Origin: Alphaproteobacteria bacterium
GTDB lineage: Bacteria > Pseudomonadota > Alphaproteobacteria > Micavibrionales > Micavibrionaceae
Reading direction: 5' to 3'
NCBI GenBank assembly: GCA_020445145.1
Contig: JAGRHC010000024.1
Span: forward strand, 1 to 42,821
Length of the DNA stretch: 42,821 nt
The notes beneath the pieces were generated by a model that worked only from the letters and a program-made list of their open reading frames with translations, made no database searches and had not been told where the DNA came from. The position numbers and the translations under genes were made by a program. Below, in pieces: positions 36,298-42,821 of this stretch (position 1 is its first letter; each line of letters starts with the position of its first letter).

Positions 36298-36475
36298 CTT
36301 CGAAAACAGCGCCCTGAACCGTGGTAACCCACAGCCAGAGTAGCTTTCGGAGGTCGGGGGGCCTTGGCCAGGCATCCTCTGCAAAGGGAATATTCCCGCT
36401 TTGAAAAAAGCATAAGGTTATTCCCCCAGCAAAAAGAGAAACCGCTTTGCAAGTTTGCCTGCTTAAGATCGGCTT

Positions 36476-36754
36476 GTGGTCGCGCACATAAAAACGTTTG
36501 AAAAAAGATCTCGGCACCAAAGGCTGCCTGTTAAAACGGAAATCTCAAAGTTGGAACCTTTCTTAGAAAGGATCACCAGCGACGTGGCTGGTCACCACGT
36601 AAAAATCGTAGATGAGGGGTTCATCTACTGGAGCCGGAAAAATACCGGAGGAGCTGCCGGATATTTTTTCGACCCGACCTGGCACGGCCTGCGGACTTTA
36701 CACAGTAAAGCCGCGCAGGTTATAGCTTCCCAAACCGGAGCCCCGGTGCGTTAG
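36476..36754 (+). CDS. Doubtful small ORF (92 codons)
   Basis: GTG-initiated frame of 92 codons with no clear ribosome binding site and frequent rare codons for this window (AGG, AGA, CGG, GGG). The translated product looks moderately protein-like in its last 70 residues (EGFIYWSRKNTGG, YFFDPTWHGLRTLHSKAAQV, in part FFDPTWHGLRTL), with an alternation of charged and hydrophobic residues. It matches no family I know. The same bases form several stable hairpins, so the region may instead be a structured RNA. Confidence 0.3.
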   Translation: MVAHIKTFEKRSRHQRLPVKTEISKLEPFLERITSDVAGHHVKIVDEGFIYWSRKNTGGAAGYFFDPTWHGLRTLHSKAAQVIASQTGAPVR

Positions 36755-36816
36755 ATCTAACTTATTATCTCTTTGAGATATCAAGTTTTGGAAATAACAG
36801 CACCGGGGTTCTTTTT
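36570..36816 (+). ncRNA. Candidate structured RNA ending in a long-stem terminator
   Basis: Consecutive stems are visible on the plus strand: ACCAGC/GCTGGT (36575-36592), TAGATGA/TCATCTA (36609-36627, perfect 7 bp), and a 13-pair stem with arms 36688-36701 and 36705-36719. A final 12-bp stem GAGCCCCGGTGC / GCACCGGGGTTC (36738-36749, 36800-36811) is followed by TTTTTAT. The 50-nt loop of the last stem contains the perfect palindrome GTTAGATCTAAC and an ATCTC/GAGAT hairpin. This is not recognised as tmRNA, RNase P RNA, 6S or SRP RNA. Confidence 0.3.
36738..36815 (+). terminator. Long-stem terminator with structured 50-nt loop
   Basis: 12-bp GC-rich stem (one G-U pair) with arms 36738-36749 and 36800-36811, then TTTTT. 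It stops transcription 120 bp before the response regulator gene and overlaps the last codons of the doubtful ORF. Confidence 0.65.
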
Positions 36817-36936
36817 ATGATCAGACAATCCCATCGCATGTTTTCCGTAAACGATTTACTTTTTTTATAGATTTTTTTTGCTAAACTGGAAAAAATTAGC
36901 ACTTCAAGATCACAACTTCCGTGTTTTAAAACAAAA

Positions 36937-37947
36937 ATGTCTATGGATTTTAAAAAACTGCACGTCCTCGTTGTCGAAGACCTTCAGCCCATGCGGGAAC
37001 TCCTCGTGGACATTCTCGACACGCTGGGCGTAGGAACAATCACAACCACAGACAACGGCGAAGAAGCCTTTAGAATCTACTGCCGAAAAACCCCCGACCT
37101 CGTTATTACCGACTGGCACATGTCCCCCATGGACGGCATTGCCCTGACAAAAAAAATCAGAACGGACCCCTCGGTTGCAGACCCGACCAAACCAATCATC
37201 ATGATGACAGGATACGGCTCCCCCGAACGCATATCCGAAGCGCGTGACCACGGTGTAACAGAGTTTCTCGTCAAACCATTCTCGGTCAAAGACCTATCCC
37301 GTCGCCTGACACATATTATCAAATCCCCCCGCGACTTCATCGTCACAGAAACATTCGCAGGCCCTGACAGACGCCGCAAAGTGAAAGATGGTTTCGAAGA
37401 AACAAGCAAACGCGAAGGATCAGAAAAAATCATCCGCCGCATCAAGGCAAGCTACGAACTCCTCACCAAAGTCGGCGGCGAAGAAATAGATCCGGAAGTC
37501 ATTGTCCGTTGCCAGAAAATTCTGGACAACAACAAGGTAAACTTCGCCCCTCTCGCCCAAAAATATATCGACGAAATCGATAGCGAAATTCAAGTCATCA
37601 AATCACTTGATGAAGTCCCGCTCCATCATCTGCAAAACATTTCCAGCCCCGTCATGCAGATCAAAGCAAACGCACGAATTTTTAAATATGACCGCCTCGG
37701 CGACCTTGCCGCTGTCATGTTAAACTTCCTCGAACACCTGAACGAAGTCGATGACGACGTAATCAAAATCATCGAAGCCCACGACAAAAGCCTGCGCCTG
37801 ATCGTAGAAAAAGAAATCAGCGGCGACGGCGGAGATGTTGGAAAGCATTTCCAAAAAGAACTAGAAGACGTCTGCAATCGTTATGCCCGCGCCCGCAGCG
37901 AAAAGCAAAAACGGCAGCTAGAAAAAACAATGCGGGAAAAAGACTGA
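36937..37947 (+). CDS. Response regulator with novel helical output region
   Basis: 336 residues. N-terminal CheY-like receiver domain (~6-128) with the acidic pair E14/D15 (VVEDLQPMR), phospho-acceptor Asp59 (DLVITDWHMSPMDG), Thr91 (MMTGYG) and Lys113 (LVKPFS). The remaining ~205 residues contain no HTH, GGDEF, EAL or kinase motif. They are helical and charged, with a segment around PLHHLQNISSPVMQIKANARIF (in part PVMQIKANARIFKYDRLGDL) and an Arg/Lys-rich C-terminus. It probably receives phosphate from a histidine kinase elsewhere and acts through protein interaction. Orphan, no kinase adjacent. ATG without strong ribosome binding site. Confidence 0.88.
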   Translation: MSMDFKKLHVLVVEDLQPMRELLVDILDTLGVGTITTTDNGEEAFRIYCRKTPDLVITDWHMSPMDGIALTKKIRTDPSVADPTKPIIMMTGYGSPERISEARDHGVTEFLVKPFSVKDLSRRLTHIIKSPRDFIVTETFAGPDRRRKVKDGFEETSKREGSEKIIRRIKASYELLTKVGGEEIDPEVIVRCQKILDNNKVNFAPLAQKYIDEIDSEIQVIKSLDEVPLHHLQNISSPVMQIKANARIFKYDRLGDLAAVMLNFLEHLNEVDDDVIKIIEAHDKSLRLIVEKEISGDGGDVGKHFQKELEDVCNRYARARSEKQKRQLEKTMREKD

Positions 37948-37985
37948 TCTTTTCCCCGCACCATAAATTTTCAAAGATAATGCGC

Positions 37986-39563
37986 TTAGAAGCTTAAACG
38001 GCGAACATTCCGAATCTGCGGCAAAGCCTCGATTTTTCCAAACAGATCATCCGCAACCGGCGCATCCAGCGCAACAAGACAAACAGCCTCCTGCCCGCTA
38101 TCCTTACGACCAAGACGGAAGTCCGCGATATTCTGTCCAGCATCAGCCAGAATCATCCCCAAATTCCCGATCAAGCCCGGCTTGTCTTCGTTACGGATAA
38201 ACAGCATATGCGGCGTCAAAGCAGCCTCAATCGGAACGCCTTCAATATTAACGACCCGAGGCTCTTTCCCGGTAAACAGCGTCCCCGTTACATTCCGCAC
38301 CCGCTCGGATGTCGTAATGATAACATTGATCATGCTGCGCCAGTTCTTGGACGCCTTGTCATAGCTTTGCTTGATATCGATCCCGCGCGCTTCGGCCACT
38401 TGCATCGCATTGACCATATTCACGCTATCCGTCTGCGACCCCAGAATATGAGAAATCAAAACAGACGTAATCGGATCGGTGTTCACATCGGTGATCGTAC
38501 CCTCATATTCGATTTCGATTTTCTGAATCGCATGCTCGGTAATCTGCCCGGCAAAATCGCCAAGCTGCTCCGCCAGCTTCAGATAAGGCTTCAAGCGCGG
38601 CGCATCTTCCGCCGAAATAGACGGCATGTTCAGAGCATTCGTCACCGCCCCGTTCACCAGATAATCCGCCATCTGCTCAGCCACCTGCAAAGCCACATTG
38701 ACCTGTGCCTCCGTCGTCGAAGCGCCTAGGTGCGGCGTGCAAATCACGTTCGGATGGCCAAACAGGATATTCTCCTTCGCCGGCTCAACTTCAAACACGT
38801 CCAGAGCAGCCCCGGCAACCTTACCGCTATCAAGGGCAGCTTTAAGATCAGCCTCAACCACAATCCCGCCGCGCGCACAGTTGATAATCCGCACGCCGTC
38901 TTTCATCTTGGCAATATTGGCCGTATTGATCAGACCGGCCGTATGCTCGTTCTTCGGCACGTGAATCGTGATAAAATCAGCCCGCGCGAACAACTCGTCC
39001 AACTCGACTTTCTCAACACCAATCTTCTCGGCGCGCTCTTGCGTCAGGAACGGATCAAAGGCAATCACCTTCATCTTCACGCCCAAAGCCCGGTCAGCAG
39101 CAATCGAACCAATGTTACCGCAACCAATCACGCCCAAAACCTTGTTGTAAAGCTCAACGCCCATAAAGCGTTTCTTCTCCCACTTGCCCGCATGCGTGCT
39201 CTCATTGGCTTGTGGAATCTCGCGCGCCAGTGAAAACATCATCGCAATGGCATGCTCGGCGGTGGTCACGGAATTACCAAACGGCGTATTCATAACCACG
39301 ATCCCGGCTTGCGTCGCGGCAGGAATATCGACGTTGTCCACGCCAATCCCGGCCCGGCCAATCACTTTCAAATTCTTCGCCGCCGCAATCATCTCCGCCG
39401 TAACTTTCGTCTCGCTACGAATAGCCAGACCGTCATACTGGTCGATAATCGCTAATTGTTCTTCAGGGGAAAGACCGGGTTTAAAATCGACGTCACATCC
39501 GCCTTTTTTAAAAATCTCCACGGCCAAGGGGTCCAGCTTGTCGCTGATAAGTACTTTAGGCAT
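37986..39563 (-). CDS. serA: D-3-phosphoglycerate dehydrogenase
   Basis: First step of serine synthesis: oxidises 3-phosphoglycerate with NAD+. 525 residues, long (type I) form with four parts: substrate-binding and NAD-binding domains (~1-315), an allosteric substrate-binding (ASB) domain (~320-450) and a C-terminal ACT domain (~453-525). The NAD motif reads GVIGCGNIGS. Catalytic residues are Arg in NCARGGIV, Glu in VFEVEPA and His in TPHLGAST. AGGAG lies 7 nt before the ATG, and a sigma70-like promoter with an operator-like palindrome lies upstream. serC is upstream on the same strand and serB nearby, so the full serine pathway is in view. Confidence 0.97.
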   Translation of the reverse strand: MPKVLISDKLDPLAVEIFKKGGCDVDFKPGLSPEEQLAIIDQYDGLAIRSETKVTAEMIAAAKNLKVIGRAGIGVDNVDIPAATQAGIVVMNTPFGNSVTTAEHAIAMMFSLAREIPQANESTHAGKWEKKRFMGVELYNKVLGVIGCGNIGSIAADRALGVKMKVIAFDPFLTQERAEKIGVEKVELDELFARADFITIHVPKNEHTAGLINTANIAKMKDGVRIINCARGGIVVEADLKAALDSGKVAGAALDVFEVEPAKENILFGHPNVICTPHLGASTTEAQVNVALQVAEQMADYLVNGAVTNALNMPSISAEDAPRLKPYLKLAEQLGDFAGQITEHAIQKIEIEYEGTITDVNTDPITSVLISHILGSQTDSVNMVNAMQVAEARGIDIKQSYDKASKNWRSMINVIITTSERVRNVTGTLFTGKEPRVVNIEGVPIEAALTPHMLFIRNEDKPGLIGNLGMILADAGQNIADFRLGRKDSGQEAVCLVALDAPVADDLFGKIEALPQIRNVRRLSF

Positions 39564-39585
39564 ATTTTCACTCCTAATTTTGTCT

Positions 39586-39636
39586 TGTTTAGGTAAACAG
39601 GCTTCCAGATGTATGAGAGTTTGAGAAAACTGTCAA
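39586..39636 (-). promoter_or_regulatory. serA promoter and operator-like palindrome
   Basis: On the minus strand TTGACA (39631-39636) is 17 nt from TACATC (39608-39613). Just downstream of the -10 is the perfect palindrome TGTTTA-GG-TAAACA (39586-39599), placed where a repressor would block the start of transcription. The serA ribosome binding site (AGGAG) follows 17 nt later. Confidence 0.55.
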
Positions 39637-39651
39637 AGAAAATCGCACAAC

Positions 39652-39686
39652 AAAAAACGCCCCGCACGAAAATCATACGGGACGCT
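39652..39686 (-). terminator. Terminator after serC
   Basis: 9-bp GC-rich stem with two wobbles (arms 39657-39665 and 39678-39686), followed on the minus strand by six T. It separates serC from serA, so serA needs its own promoter, which is seen just downstream. Confidence 0.75.
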
Positions 39687-39778
39687 TAAAAAATGACTCA
39701 GGACTTTTCTATAAACAAAGAGAGATGAGGCAAAAAGACAGTTTTCACAGCCCATTTATCGCAGTTTATAAAAAGGCC

Positions 39779-40951
39779 TTAGGCTGCTTTGCTTTCCTGC
39801 GCACTCGCCTTCGCAGATTCATACGCCCAATCGAGCCAAGGCAACAGCGCCTCAACATCCCTGGTCTCAATCGTCGCCCCGCACCAGATCCGCAGACCCG
39901 CAGGCGCATCACGGTATCCGGCAATATCATAGGCCGCGCCTTCCTTATCCAGCAGCTTGGTCATCGCCTTGATAAACGCCTGCTGCTCATCATCTGAAAG
40001 AGCCGTAAACCAGCCGTCCGTAATCTTCAGGCACACCGACGTAATCGAGCGCACAGACGCATCATCCGCCAGAAACGCCACCCAGTCCGTCCGGTCCACA
40101 TAAGCCGCAATCGCATCATAATTCGCCTGCGCCCGGGCAATACTACCCGCAAGACCGCCAATCGACTTCACCCATTTCAAGGCATCAAGACAATCCTCAA
40201 CCGCCAGCATCGACGGCGTATTGATCGTCGCCCCTTCGAAAATCCCGGCATTGAGTTTTCCTTTGGCAACCATGCGGAAAATCTTCGGCAACGGACGATC
40301 CGGCGTATAGCTTTCCAAACGAGCCACCGCCCGCGGAGAGAGAACCAGCATCCCGTGCGCCGCTTCACCGCCCAGAACCTTCTGCCAACTCCACGTTGTC
40401 ACATCCAGCTTTTCCCACGGCATATCATAAGCAAATACAGCCGACGTCGCATCGCAGAACGTCAACCCGGAACGCCCTGCCGCGATCCAGTCCCCTTGTG
40501 GAACCCGCACGCCGCTCGTTGTCCCGTTCCACACAAAAACCGCATCACGCGCCGGATCAGCCTGCGACAGATCAGGAAGCTCGCCATAAGGCGCTTCAAA
40601 TTTCCGCACATCGGAAATTTTGAGCTGCCCCGTCACATCCTTAAGCCAGTCACCCGAAAACGCTTCCCACGCAAACACATCAACGCCGCGCGCGCCAAGC
40701 ATCGACCACAAAGCCATCTCAAACGCGCCTGTATCAGACGCCGGAACGATCCCGATATGATAATCATCCGGGATCCCCAAAATCTCACGGTGCAGATCAA
40801 TAACCTCTTTCAACTTCGCCTTCGCCGGCCCCGCACGGTGCGAACGGCCAAGCATCGCGCCCTCTAGCGCAGACAGGCTCCACTCCGGCCGCTTCGAACA
40901 TGGACCGGAAGAAAAATTCGGGTTTTGAGGCTTGATTGAGGGCTTTTCCAT
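39779..40951 (-). CDS. serC: Phosphoserine aminotransferase (alphaproteobacterial/methanosarcinal type)
   Basis: Second step of serine synthesis: transfers the amino group of glutamate to 3-phosphohydroxypyruvate; PLP-dependent class V aminotransferase. 390 residues. Features of this branch are the start [15 protein letters not shown] and [16 protein letters not shown], the [13 protein letters not shown] segment with the PLP-pairing Asp, and the Lys in [15 protein letters not shown] as Schiff-base lysine. It differs clearly from E. coli SerC (362 residues) and matches the second SerC type found in Alphaproteobacteria and Methanosarcina. Divergent from serB; serA follows downstream after a terminator. 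Confidence 0.94.
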   Translation of the reverse strand: MEKPSIKPQNPNFSSGPCSKRPEWSLSALEGAMLGRSHRAGPAKAKLKEVIDLHREILGIPDDYHIGIVPASDTGAFEMALWSMLGARGVDVFAWEAFSGDWLKDVTGQLKISDVRKFEAPYGELPDLSQADPARDAVFVWNGTTSGVRVPQGDWIAAGRSGLTFCDATSAVFAYDMPWEKLDVTTWSWQKVLGGEAAHGMLVLSPRAVARLESYTPDRPLPKIFRMVAKGKLNAGIFEGATINTPSMLAVEDCLDALKWVKSIGGLAGSIARAQANYDAIAAYVDRTDWVAFLADDASVRSITSVCLKITDGWFTALSDDEQQAFIKAMTKLLDKEGAAYDIAGYRDAPAGLRIWCGATIETRDVEALLPWLDWAYESAKASAQESKAA

Positions 40952-41065
40952 TTCATTTCACCGTTTTTTCTGCAAAAGTGTTAATCGAATAATGCTTCCA
41001 AGCGTTAAGGAATTTCGCTTTCGCAAGCAAGTCTTTTTTACACGGATCAAACAGGAAAACAGTTT

Positions 41066-41968
41066 ATGAGCCACATCCTGACCCTCGTCGCTTCCCAAAA
41101 CGGCGCACCTCTATCAGACAAGCACTTCAAGGAAATCGGAAAAATCCTCGAAGTCTATAACCTGTCATTCACCAGCAAACCACTGTGGCTAAACAAAAAC
41201 ATTGCCGCGCAAGCCAGCATATCTGGCGGATCGCAAAGCGCCCTCACCGCCCACCTGCGCGATGCCCTGCAAACCGACAAAATAGATGTCTTCATCACAC
41301 CGGAAGAAAACCGCCGCAAAAAACTCCTCCTCGCCGACATGGACAGCACCATCGCCAGCACCGAAACGCTCGACGAACTGGCCGCTTACGCCGGCATTAA
41401 AGATGAAATTGCCGCCATCACCGCGCAGGCCATGGAAGGCAAACTCGATTTCCACGAAGCCCTAAAAAAACGCGTCGGCCTGCTCAAGGACCTCCCGGCC
41501 AGCGCCCTGGAAGAGACCCTCGAACAAACAACCCTGAACCCCGGCGCAGAAATCTTCGTTCAAACCATGCGCGCCCAAGGTGCAACCTGCGTGCTCGTTT
41601 CCGGCGGTTTCACGTTCTTCACCAGCGAAATCGCAAACCGCGCCGGCTTTGAGTTCCACCACGGCAACATTCTGGGAATTGAAGACGGTAAACTCACCGG
41701 AACCGTCAAAGAACCGATCCTCGACAAGTTTGCCAAAGTAAACTTCCTCGAATCCTACATGCAGGATCTCGGACTGGAAACAGACGACGCCCTGACCATC
41801 GGCGATGGCGCCAACGACATCCCGATGCTGAAAATGGCGGGCCTTGGCATAGGCTACCGCCCCAAACACGCCGTCGCTGAAGAAATCAGCAACACCATCC
41901 TCTACGGCGACCTCACAGCCGCCCTTTACGCCCAAGGATACAGCATCAAAGAATTTATACGCGGTTAA
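41066..41968 (+). CDS. serB: Phosphoserine phosphatase
   Basis: Last step of serine synthesis: hydrolyses phosphoserine. 300 residues. An N-terminal ACT-like domain (~1-78) precedes the HAD core. Motif I is DMDST (Asp91 nucleophile, Asp93 acid/base), motif II lies in VSGGFTFF, motif III Lys in LDKFAKVNFL, and motif IV is GDGANDIPML. The HAD cap follows motif I (TETLDELAAYAG). A complete, ordinary SerB. It is divergent from serC across a 114-bp gap that must hold both promoters. Confidence 0.96.
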   Translation: MSHILTLVASQNGAPLSDKHFKEIGKILEVYNLSFTSKPLWLNKNIAAQASISGGSQSALTAHLRDALQTDKIDVFITPEENRRKKLLLADMDSTIASTETLDELAAYAGIKDEIAAITAQAMEGKLDFHEALKKRVGLLKDLPASALEETLEQTTLNPGAEIFVQTMRAQGATCVLVSGGFTFFTSEIANRAGFEFHHGNILGIEDGKLTGTVKEPILDKFAKVNFLESYMQDLGLETDDALTIGDGANDIPMLKMAGLGIGYRPKHAVAEEISNTILYGDLTAALYAQGYSIKEFIRG

Positions 41969-42058
41969 GCCCCCATTAAGATTCAACAGTTACTCTGGAG
42001 AACGGAAGGATTTCTCTTTATACTACAACGCAAAGCAACGACCACCTTATAGGGCACC

Positions 42059-42821
42059 ATGACAGAAAAATGGGATTACCTGATCTCTGACGAAGAGCTT
42101 GAAAATCTGTTCAGAAACTACTGCACGGACTACACAGCGCTTGAACGTGCTGGTCGCTATGACAAAATCTCGGGCCGCGATCAGGAAATTGATGACTGTA
42201 TTCTGGTCCTGCTGCAAAAGGGCCGTAAAAACGTCTGCCTTCTTGCCCCGGCCGGGGTCGGTAAAACCGCTGCCGTCGTTGGTCTGGCACAGCGCATCGT
42301 TCGCGGCGATGTCCCGGAATATCTTAAAAATGCCCGTGTCCTCGAAGTCGAACTCGCCCGCATGGCTGCCGGAACCACCGGCCCGGCAGAATTCCAGGGA
42401 CGCTTCATGCCCCTGTGTAAGGGAGTCGCCGAGCGCTACCACAACCCGGAAAACCCGCGCACAATTCTATTTGTCGACGAAATTCACCAGATCATGCCAA
42501 ACTGCGAAGGCAGCTCCTACAAAGGCCTGTCCGACACCATGAAACCGTATCTGACCGCCGGAGACCTGATGGTAATCGGCGCGACAACACTCGATGAATT
42601 CCGCATGTATGTCGCAACCGACCCGGCGCTCGACCGCCGCTTCCAGAAAGTCTTCCTCAAAGCACCGAATATCGTCGAAACCTACAATATTCTAAAAGTC
42701 CTGGCCCCGAGCTACACCAAACACCACAGAATCACAGCCTCAGAAGAAACCCTGATGCTGATCGTCCAGCTCACAGACGAACATATGCGCCGCCGGAACC
42801 AGCCGGACAAATCCATCATCA
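42059..42821 (+). CDS. Clp-type AAA+ ATPase, 3' end cut by window edge
   Basis: 254 codons are visible, with a good AGGG ribosome binding site 5 nt before the ATG. The sequence starts almost directly at a ClpA/ClpB-like D1 module, without the ~140-residue Clp N-domain. It has ISGRDQEID (the usual IGRD.E entry), Walker A APAGVGKT (63-70), Walker B ILFVDEIHQ (136-144), sensor-1 VIGATTLDEF and arginine fingers in ATDPALDRRFQKV. The pore-loop region GTTGPAEFQGRF replaces the usual G-x-KYRG-x-FE. This D1-only architecture could be a specialised unfoldase or an adaptor-bound ATPase. What follows beyond the edge decides whether it has a second AAA+ module. Confidence 0.85.
   Translation, partial: MTEKWDYLISDEELENLFRNYCTDYTALERAGRYDKISGRDQEIDDCILVLLQKGRKNVCLLAPAGVGKTAAVVGLAQRIVRGDVPEYLKNARVLEVELARMAAGTTGPAEFQGRFMPLCKGVAERYHNPENPRTILFVDEIHQIMPNCEGSSYKGLSDTMKPYLTAGDLMVIGATTLDEFRMYVATDPALDRRFQKVFLKAPNIVETYNILKVLAPSYTKHHRITASEETLMLIVQLTDEHMRRRNQPDKSII

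Larger units (their letters stand above)
35857..36475. other. 619-bp mostly non-coding region upstream of the adhesin
   Basis: No convincing gene. It is AT-rich for the first 380 bp, then becomes GC-richer with several palindromes: GGGAATATTCCC inside CAAAG...CTTTG arms, GGCCTTGGCC, and the hairpin at 36278-36297. A minus-strand ORF at 36192-36452 has low-quality composition and no ribosome binding site. Two hairpins with T-runs on the minus strand (36116-36150, 36264-36297) suggest that a short minus-strand transcript starting near 36.45 kb may end here. Confidence 0.6.

Noticed and set aside
36192..36452. 86-codon minus-strand frame in the adhesin upstream region
   Set aside because: No ribosome binding site, very odd composition, overlaps palindromes and a terminator-like hairpin; better explained as RNA or repeat.
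36476..36816. tmRNA, RNase P RNA, 6S or SRP RNA
   Set aside because: The region is structured, but the hallmark sequences of these RNAs (tag-peptide frame, P4 core, GGAAGGAAGC-type loop) are absent.

Overview
The window looks like a chromosomal segment of an alphaproteobacterium with about 50-53% GC and a preference for AAA and GAA codons. Three things support this: an alphaproteobacterial-style YfgM-BamB-Der cluster, a methanosarcinal/alphaproteobacterial-type SerC, and an iron-sulfur type PurF next to cvpA. A Micavibrio-like lineage is possible, but that is only an inference. I see no rRNA, tRNA, CRISPR array, transposase or phage gene. Both ends cut through genes: ilvB on the left and a Clp-type AAA+ ATPase on the right.

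Layout. (1) 1-6160 is a branched-chain amino acid block with ilvB (5' end missing), ilvH and ilvC. It is interrupted by a decayed HAD phosphatase gene on the opposite strand, a large GT-C-like membrane protein and a small lipoprotein. (2) 6206-11037 is a mixed region: small secreted proteins, a zincin-like protein, an EamA exporter, a lone FlgC-like rod protein and a formyltransferase. (3) 11140-15344 is envelope-oriented, with an AmiC-type amidase, small lipoprotein and membrane proteins, an L,D-transpeptidase and a redoxin. (4) 15424-22019 holds yfgM-bamB-der, a prepilin-like protein, cvpA and purF. (5) 22097-27106 holds an unknown protein, MscS, a small membrane protein, and thrS-infC, in which infC uses a rare ATT start codon. 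(6) 27312-35856 is a complete type I secretion locus on the minus strand, in the order adhesin, TolC, ABC transporter, HlyD. (7) 35857-36936 is over 1 kb of mostly non-coding DNA with several palindromes and terminator-like hairpins. (8) 36937-42821 holds a response regulator, the whole serine pathway (serA, serC, serB) and the start of the AAA+ ATPase.

How the genes work together. The ilv and ser blocks make valine/isoleucine/leucine precursors and serine. YfgM, BamB, the amidase and the L,D-transpeptidase serve envelope assembly and remodelling. The type I secretion locus most likely exports the neighbouring 985-residue RTX/VWA adhesin. That adhesin has a LapG-like PAAG tetrapeptide near its N-terminus, and its transporter has a degenerate C39-like domain, as in LapB-type systems. 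No LapD/LapG pair is in view.

The observations most worth a second look are: the adhesin/T1SS locus with a 143-bp MITE-like inverted repeat inside it; the structured intergenic region at 36.0-36.8 kb; the codon-usage break inside ilvB; the HAD pseudogene with two separate lesions; the orphan FlgC-like gene; and the Clp-like ATPase that starts directly at its ATPase domain.
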